A stretch of 64,000 nt of DNA from Ferdinandcohnia humi_A (lineage in GTDB: Bacteria; Bacillota; Bacilli; Bacillales; Bacillaceae_L), in contig JBLKRX010000017.1 in the NCBI GenBank assembly GCA_047608075.1, positions 34,580-98,579 of the forward strand, written 5' to 3'. Numbering within the stretch: the stretch's first letter is position 1; every line of letters starts with the position of its first letter. A model generated the notes under the pieces. The model searched no databases. It was not told the DNA's origin and saw only the letters and a list, made by a program, of their open reading frames with translations. A program made the position numbers and the translations under genes. Shown in pieces: positions 58,664 to 64,000 of this stretch.

Positions 58664-60385
58664 ATGAGAAAAAGCTTAAAGCTTAAAATGGTGTTGATTT
58701 TTTCAGTATTACTATTGGTTTCATGTCTATTAATTAGTTCATTGGTTTATTATTCGTCAATGATACTTGTTAAAAATTCCGTCGGACATCAAGCATCAAA
58801 TATAGTAGAAAACACGGTTAACGTAATCGATTTAGAACGTTACAAGGAAATTACAATTGATTCTAGTGAAGATGGGTATTACAAAGAATTACGACAGGAA
58901 CTAAATTCCATCAGAGAAATGAATGAGATTGTATACTTATATACGATGTCACGTGTGAAAAACGGTGATGAATATGAATACTTTTATATGGTGGATGGAA
59001 TGCCTCTTGAATCAGAGGATGCTTCTAAAATAGGGGAAAAAGAGGAAGATGTTAATTCGTATCCAGCGATGATTCGGGCATTTGAAACGGGAATAACTGA
59101 ATACGAGATATCAAATGATGAAGAGTATGGTCCATTAATATCAGTTTATTCGCCTATTAAGAATGAAACCGGTGATATAATTGGAATTCTAGGTGCTGAC
59201 CTGGATGCAACAGAAGTATATGAAGAAATGAGTGCCAATCAACAAAAAATCATCCTTATTACTTTAGTAATATTAGTCGTTGGTATTCTTGTTGTCTATT
59301 TATTTGCGGGATACCTGATGAGACCTTTGAGACAATTAACAGAAAGTGTGAAACGGGTAGGAAAAGGAGATTTATCTGTTATGATTGAAACAAATCGAAC
59401 AGATGAAATCGGGGTATTAACGAAAACCTTTAACGAAATGATCTGGGACTTGAAAAAGGTTATCGAAGGGATTACTACGAGCTCTACTCAATTAATAGAT
59501 ACTTCGAATCGATTATTACATAATAGTAAAAAAGCGGGGGAAGCGAGCAGCCAGATTACAAGCTCAATGCAAGAAGTGGCAGCCGGCTCTTATACGCAAT
59601 ACAAATCCTCTGAGGAAAGCTCTGAAACACTGGTGCAATTATCAAAAGGAATACATGTAATTGCAGAAACCTCCACAAATGTTTCTGAGTTATCAACGAT
59701 TAGCTTAGAGAATGCAGAACAAGGAAATGAACGAATCAAAAATGTAATTAACCAAATGAATTTAATTAACGATTCAGTTCAAACTTCTGCAAGTTCGATC
59801 CGAAAGCTTGAAGAGCAATCTAACGAAATTTCTATGATCATAAACATCATTCGTGAAATTTCATCACAAACCAACTTACTAGCCTTGAATGCAGCAATTG
59901 AAGCAGCAAGAGCGGGTGAACATGGAAAAGGCTTTGCAGTTGTTGCCGATGAGGTACGCAAGTTAGCAGAGCAGTCTGAGCAATCGGCAAATAGCATTTC
60001 AACCCTACTTTCACAAATTAGGGAGGATACAAGCAATACAGTAGGATCAATGAAAGTCGTAACAGATAATGTTACGCATGGAATAAAGGCTGTAGGTGAG
60101 GCTGGAGACTCCTTTGTAAATATCCTCCAATCGATTCAAAGTGTTGTCTCTCAAATCCAAGGTGTATCCCAAACTTCTGAGGAAATGTCCACGTATTCAG
60201 AGGAAATCTCGTCAGCGGTTATAGAGACGACAGTCATTGCGAACCAAGCAGCTGAGCGTTCAAAAAATGTTGTAGAATTAACAGTCGAACAAGAGGAATA
60301 TATGAATGAAATTTCCGTGTCCATTACAAAATTAACAAAGATGGCAGAGGATTTAGAAGAGTTAATTAAAAAATTTGCGTTATAA
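58664..60385 (+). CDS. Methyl-accepting chemotaxis protein
   Basis: The 573-residue receptor has two membrane helices (about 8-30 and 198-219) enclosing an extracellular Cache-type sensor. A HAMP domain (about 220-272) and the cytoplasmic signalling domain follow. Its hairpin tip is intact: SSQTNLLALNAAIEAARAGE (about 403-422), then GKGFAVVADEVRKLAEQS. CAGGAGA precedes the ATG. The ligand is unknown. Confidence 0.93.
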   Translation: MRKSLKLKMVLIFSVLLLVSCLLISSLVYYSSMILVKNSVGHQASNIVENTVNVIDLERYKEITIDSSEDGYYKELRQELNSIREMNEIVYLYTMSRVKNGDEYEYFYMVDGMPLESEDASKIGEKEEDVNSYPAMIRAFETGITEYEISNDEEYGPLISVYSPIKNETGDIIGILGADLDATEVYEEMSANQQKIILITLVILVVGILVVYLFAGYLMRPLRQLTESVKRVGKGDLSVMIETNRTDEIGVLTKTFNEMIWDLKKVIEGITTSSTQLIDTSNRLLHNSKKAGEASSQITSSMQEVAAGSYTQYKSSEESSETLVQLSKGIHVIAETSTNVSELSTISLENAEQGNERIKNVINQMNLINDSVQTSASSIRKLEEQSNEISMIINIIREISSQTNLLALNAAIEAARAGEHGKGFAVVADEVRKLAEQSEQSANSISTLLSQIREDTSNTVGSMKVVTDNVTHGIKAVGEAGDSFVNILQSIQSVVSQIQGVSQTSEEMSTYSEEISSAVIETTVIANQAAERSKNVVELTVEQEEYMNEISVSITKLTKMAEDLEELIKKFAL

Positions 60386-60390
60386 CTTAT

Positions 60391-60415
60391 TAAGCCGGGA
60401 TACCCCGGCTTTTTC
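60391..60415 (+). terminator. Terminator of the chemoreceptor gene
   Basis: AAGCCGGG pairs with CCCGGCTT, 4-base loop, then T residues. Confidence 0.88.
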
Positions 60416-60991
60416 TATTCGGGTTAAAACAATCATTTTCTTGGTATTTTGGAAACAAAAACAACTTCTACTCATAATCTGTCATCATGAAAATTTTGAT
60501 GACATTTTTTTATGGCTGAAGAATGTTGTCGAAAAAATGGTAACAATTATTACAAGAAATATTACAATTTTTAGTAACAATTGGAAGGCTTCAAACGTCT
60601 AATAAGTGATGTAATGGAAAGGAAAATACCGATAAGTATCGAGATCGGTTTTTCTGTTATGACTTTCTTCTCATTCGAACTACTACTTTTTGAATATACA
60701 ACACTACAAATTATCTTCTATTTTACAAAATCCGCTTCTATCTAAAACTCATGATTGTCCTAGAAGATTTACTTTTAGAAAATGACAGTAAATAGGAATA
60801 TATTCCGGTTTGGTAAATAAGATTCCTATGTAAGCTTTTTTGTAATTTTATTTTAATAATTGTTACATTGTCCAAATTTATCGAAGTAGATAGGAGTAGT
60901 ACAATCCTGTCGAAAATGTAAAGAAGGATATTGACTAGTGGGATAATGCCAATTGTGGTGGATTCAATATACTGTAATGGGAGAGAGAAAA
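60416..60991. other. Non-coding region with two further terminator-like hairpins
   Basis: TGTCATCA/TGATGACA with seven T lies at 60480-60511. ACCGAT/ATCGGT with TTTTTC lies at 60628-60654. No gene is recognisable between them. Stacked terminators suggest one or two short non-coding transcripts or remnants of deleted genes. Confidence 0.45.
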
Positions 60992-61921
60992 GTGAAGAAA
61001 ACGACTTTGTCATTGGTATTGGGTGTTTTGTTCATTGGAGGTTGTAGTATAGGTGAGGAGAAGAAGGAGTACAGAGCAGAATTACATCAGGTTGCACCTA
61101 TTGAAATGGTTCATTTGATGCCGGAGTTAGCCCATGAAATAACTGTAGTAGACCCTCGCGATAACAAAATAATCGAGGTATTTAATCGGGCCGAATTCCA
61201 AAGTGAGGAAGAATTTATGGCAAGGGCGAGTCAACTAGCTAGTGAACTCGCGGCCACGATTGACCGACCAATGAAGCCAGCAAAGCTCGGTGTAAATGGA
61301 GAATTGGTTCCAGGACAAAGTAGAATGATATTAGACGAAAATGAATTAGTAACGAGACTACTAGACAAATCTATTTTTAATAAACAAGTTGTTTTACCTA
61401 TCGAAGAAACAGCCCCTAATATTACGGAAGATGCAGTGAAGGGAATAGATGAGGTACTTCTTGGTAGCTTTACGACCTATTTTGATCCAAGTGTAACAGG
61501 TAGAAATTTTAACATCGCTAAGTCAGCAAATGAAATTGATGAAATTGTCTTAGGACCTGGTGATCGTTTTTATTTTAATACAGTAGTTGGAAATGCCTCA
61601 AAGGCAAATGGGTACGCGCTAGCAACTGTTATCGTTAACCATGAGTTTGTTCCAGGTTACGGTGGTGGAGTGTGCCAGACCTCAAGTACGCTTTATAATG
61701 CTGTAGCAGAAGCGGGTCTAGAAATACTTGAACTACATCATCATTCTAAGCCTGTTGGTTATGTACCGTTTGGCCAGGATGCAACGGTTGCTTATCCATA
61801 TAAAGATTTCAAGTTTGCGAATAATCGCCCGTACCCAGTTGTCATTAAGACAATGGTGAATGAACAAGCTGGTACGATTGAGGTTCAAATCCGTTCAGCG
61901 GCAAATTATGTGTCAAATTAA
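60992..61921 (+). CDS. VanW-family lipoprotein
   Basis: The 309-residue protein has a lipoprotein signal (GVLFIGGC, Cys about 18) and a VanW-like domain (about 165-300). The domain has LGSFTTYFDPSVTGRNFNI, FYFNTVVGNAS, the GGGVCQTSSTLYNAV core and HHHSKPVGYVPFGQDATV. VanW-like proteins are surface-associated, and their biochemical role is unsettled. GTG 60992 follows GGGAGAGAG; an in-frame start at 60953 is unsupported. Confidence 0.88.
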   Translation: MKKTTLSLVLGVLFIGGCSIGEEKKEYRAELHQVAPIEMVHLMPELAHEITVVDPRDNKIIEVFNRAEFQSEEEFMARASQLASELAATIDRPMKPAKLGVNGELVPGQSRMILDENELVTRLLDKSIFNKQVVLPIEETAPNITEDAVKGIDEVLLGSFTTYFDPSVTGRNFNIAKSANEIDEIVLGPGDRFYFNTVVGNASKANGYALATVIVNHEFVPGYGGGVCQTSSTLYNAVAEAGLEILELHHHSKPVGYVPFGQDATVAYPYKDFKFANNRPYPVVIKTMVNEQAGTIEVQIRSAANYVSN

Positions 61922-61935
61922 TAATGGAAAATGAA

Positions 61936-61960
61936 AAGTCAGCGCTGCTGGCTTTTTTGT
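61936..61960 (+). terminator. Terminator of the VanW-like gene
   Basis: AAGTCAGC pairs with GCTGGCTT (one G-T), 3-base loop, T run. Confidence 0.85.
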
Positions 61961-62017
61961 TTGTTATCCATGTATAATTAAATGAATAGTCTAAAGATTG
62001 AAAGGGGATGCGAGAAT

Positions 62018-62935
62018 TTGAGAATACTAGTTGTAGGAGCAGGAGCAGTTGGTGGATATTTTGGAGGTCGTCTACTTGAAAAAGGCGAGGATGTCACATT
62101 TTTAGTCCGTGAAACTAGACAAAAGCAATTACAGGAAAACGGGCTGCAAATCGAAAGTGTTCATGGTAACCTAAACCTCACACCAAAAACAATTCAATCT
62201 GTTGATGAAGCTGAACCTTTTGATGTTATTATTCTTTCAACAAAGCAGTACCATTTGGAAGGCGCTTTGCAAAGTATTGAGCCATATGTAACTGAGAACA
62301 CAATGATCTATCCGTTGCTGAATGGCTTTGTTCATTTAGAAGTACTGAAAAATAGATTTAATCCTCAAAATGTGATTGGTGGTCTATGTTTCATAGAATC
62401 AACCTTGGATGCAGAAGGCAGAATCATTCAGACAAGCCCTAGGCATTTAGCTGTATTTGGAGAGCTTTCAGGTGAAAAGACGGAGCGTATTTTACAATTG
62501 GAGCAGGTACTTTCTGGAACGAAAACAAACTTCCAGCTAAGTGATAATATCATCCGTGATATGTGGCATAAATATATGTTTATTACTGGTTTGTCCGGAA
62601 TTACAACATTAATGAGATCACCAATCGGACCGATCAGAGAAGAAGCAAATGGACAAAAGCTTATTTCAAATTTTTATAAAGAAATTGGTTCGGTTATGAG
62701 AGCTTTAGAAGCCCCAATAGCTGACGATATCGAAGAACAGCATTTACATACAATCAATTCAGTCCCTTATGATATGAAATCATCGATGCAGCGCGATATG
62801 GAAAAAGGGATTCAAGTGGAAGCCGATCAGCTGCAAGGCTATCTATATAAAATTGCTCAAGAAAAGGGCATTGGGACACCTTTACTAGAGGTAATTTACT
62901 CGAATCTTAAGGTTTATGAAGCACAATGGAAGTAA
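62018..62935 (+). CDS. 2-dehydropantoate 2-reductase family protein (PanE/ApbA)
   Basis: The 305-residue NADP-dependent reductase has RILVVGAGAVGGYFGGRL (about 2-19), LSTKQYHLEGAL and a C-terminal helical domain with KYMFITGLSGITTLMRSP and SSMQRDMEKG. Bacilli often carry several such paralogues, so ketopantoate reduction is likely but not certain. TTG 62018 follows AAAGGGGATG; ATG 61982 has no site. Confidence 0.85.
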   Translation: MRILVVGAGAVGGYFGGRLLEKGEDVTFLVRETRQKQLQENGLQIESVHGNLNLTPKTIQSVDEAEPFDVIILSTKQYHLEGALQSIEPYVTENTMIYPLLNGFVHLEVLKNRFNPQNVIGGLCFIESTLDAEGRIIQTSPRHLAVFGELSGEKTERILQLEQVLSGTKTNFQLSDNIIRDMWHKYMFITGLSGITTLMRSPIGPIREEANGQKLISNFYKEIGSVMRALEAPIADDIEEQHLHTINSVPYDMKSSMQRDMEKGIQVEADQLQGYLYKIAQEKGIGTPLLEVIYSNLKVYEAQWK

Positions 62936-62945
62936 ATAGGTGGGA

Positions 62946-62973
62946 GGCAGTGTATTTTGAGCACTGCCTTTTC
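62946..62973 (+). terminator. Terminator of the PanE-like gene
   Basis: GGCAGTG pairs with CACTGCC, 9-base loop, TTTTCC. Confidence 0.8.
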
Positions 62974-63381
62974 CTATTTGCATGTAATACGGTCGTTATA
63001 CAAAAATACAATCGTTATTTTTTTAATTTGAAAAATACAGTCATTAGAATTTTTAAAGGATAAGTTTGGTTTTTCGTTTTTAATTGCTTATAAGGCTGGT
63101 TTTAATAAGAAGGCTGTTTTCGCAGAGATTGTTATTTTTCGAACAGGTTTACTATTAAGTTTTTACGGAAGGATATATTATTCTGACACGATTGTCCATA
63201 GATTTAACAAAGCTGTCAAAACCAACCTGAACTAAATAAGTTGCCTTGAATTCACCAAACCTTACAGAAGTCACCACTAGAACTGGTAAAGAGAGCAACA
63301 AAGTTTACTAAAAGAGCCAATAAGAAAAAGAAGTGAAACTTTGGAAGATAGCTATCGTCATATTAATAAAGGAGGTATATT
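62974..63381. other. Intergenic region with short degenerate repeats
   Basis: Three related motifs, ATACGGTCGTTAT (62987), ATACAATCGTTAT (63006) and ATACAGTCATTAG (63035), are followed by two AAGGCTG(G)TTTT motifs near 63092 and 63110. They look like decayed tandem repeats. No gene is seen. The promoter of the lipoprotein gene should lie in 63200-63360. Confidence 0.4.
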
Positions 63382-63816
63382 TTGAGATTAATACATTTGT
63401 TTATTATTACTCTAGCATTCTCAATTCTATTGATAACGGGTTGTTCAAATAAAACTAAAGGAGTAGATAATGAATTTCCTCCATCTATGACAGGACTGAT
63501 TACTATTAATGGGATGGAGTACCAAATGGAAGAGGGGAATTATCAATGGGAAAGGAAAAAAGGTTTTGGGACTGAAGTTGTACAAACAGACCACGCTTCT
63601 CCATATCAAATGGCAGACAGTATAAAATCAATTAGCGTAAAACCAAACCAGAAGGTTGATATTAAGATTGAAGATAATCCAAATATTAAAATTTTTTTAT
63701 GGACTGAAAAAGGGAGAGGAAAAGAAATCAAACCAGCTGCAAATCAAATAACTGTCCCTTCAAATAAAGGTAAGTATATCTATGAAGTCTTAGCAGAATG
63801 GACTAACGGATCAGTT
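63382..63816 (+). pseudogene. Lipoprotein gene, 5' exon, split by a group II intron
   Basis: TTG 63382 follows AAAGGAGG. The product has a lipoprotein signal (LLITGC, Cys about 21), then PSMTGLITINGMEYQMEEGNY and a beta-rich domain like that of small Bacillus lipoproteins with a repeated surface strand pattern. The true sequence ends at Val 145 (63816). The following codons to the TAA at 63846 belong to the intron. The missing 3' exon, probably only a few tens of codons, should lie beyond the window. If the intron splices, the gene may still be expressed. Confidence 0.75.
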
Positions 63817-64000
63817 GTGCGGCCGAGCATAGGTCGTATCATATAACGGGTGGGATTCCCGTCGAGCAAGAACTAGCCATTCACTCGTAGCGAGTCTTGG
63901 AGGGCTAAAGGTAACTTTAGTCATTAAGCGTAGACAGTTAGGTGGAGCAGCCGTCAAGGCTGAGAATCTTATGGAGTGAAAGTCTCCTGTCATCAATTGA
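63817..64000 (+). mobile_element. Group II intron, 5' part (continues beyond the window)
   Basis: GTGCGGCCGAGCATAGGTCG at 63817-63836 is the start of domain I, beginning with GTGCG. It is followed by ACGGGTGGGATTCCCGTCGA, ACTCGTAGCGAGT and GGGCTAAAGGTAACTTTAGT, all of which form the expected short stems. The pattern is familiar from bacterial group II introns that encode a reverse transcriptase/maturase. The protein gene and the 3' end lie outside the window. Confidence 0.85.

Overview
The window looks like chromosome from an endospore-forming member of the Bacillaceae (Bacillus sensu lato). Base composition is low GC, ribosome binding sites are strong (AGGAGG type), and TTG and GTG starts are common. 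Sporulation and germination genes include a GerA-type germinant receptor operon, prkA, yhbH and a spore-coat-like Arg/Cys peptide. No complete prophage, IS element or CRISPR array is visible. Assignments come from reading motifs and overall protein resemblance, not from database searches.

Layout. 0.1-7.5 kb: a compact, overlapping late cobalamin operon (corrinoid adenosyltransferase, cobQ, cbiB, cobD, cobU, cobS, cobC, a shortened CobU-like paralogue and a cytosolic BtuF-like protein). It carries nucleotide-loop assembly and salvage steps but no corrin-ring synthesis. 7.5-9.8 kb: an accessory island with two XRE-type regulators, three related 14-bp operator candidates (one on the -35 box of a good promoter) and a train of very small genes. 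10-20 kb: yhaM, a gerA-type operon with a small fourth membrane subunit, an alpha/beta hydrolase, a DUF6241-like protein and a macro-domain plus VWA pair. The 7.4-19.6 kb stretch is punctuated by seven copies of a REP-like palindrome. 19.7-25 kb: a degenerate CPBP protein, a zinc ribbon, a DinB-like protein, a secreted subtilase, and a sulP-arsR operon on the minus strand.

25.3-35.8 kb: a nine-gene, carbon-regulated sugar operon. It has ABC permeases and a binding lipoprotein without an ATPase, a YesM/YesN-type two-component system, a ThuA-like protein, two Gfo/Idh/MocA dehydrogenases and a sugar isomerase/epimerase, with a candidate cre site at the promoter. 36 kb: a tRNA-Gly(UCC) with its own promoter and terminator. 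36-41 kb: a B3/B4 protein, queG, two membrane proteins, an amidase-domain protein and trmL. 41.5-46.9 kb: sporulation-linked prkA (with a SigE-like promoter), yhbH and an E. coli-type speD.

47-48.3 kb: a yybP-ykoY (Mn2+) riboswitch, a 101-bp inverted-repeat element, an FbpB-like small gene and a TerC-family gene. 48.5-50.3 kb: a TetR regulator and an NAD-dependent epimerase-like gene sharing three near-identical operators. 50.5-63 kb: helD, tag, small conserved genes, the Arg/Cys peptide, an FAD/Rieske oxidoreductase, proC, a chemoreceptor, a VanW-like lipoprotein and a PanE-type reductase. At the right edge a lipoprotein gene is split, exactly between two codons, by the 5' end of a group II intron that runs out of the window.

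The items most worth following up are the XRE/small-peptide locus, the palindrome family with its compensatory arm change and flanking micro-duplications, the mirror-symmetric Cys peptide, the riboswitch locus with the inserted element and FbpB-like gene, and the intron-split lipoprotein gene.
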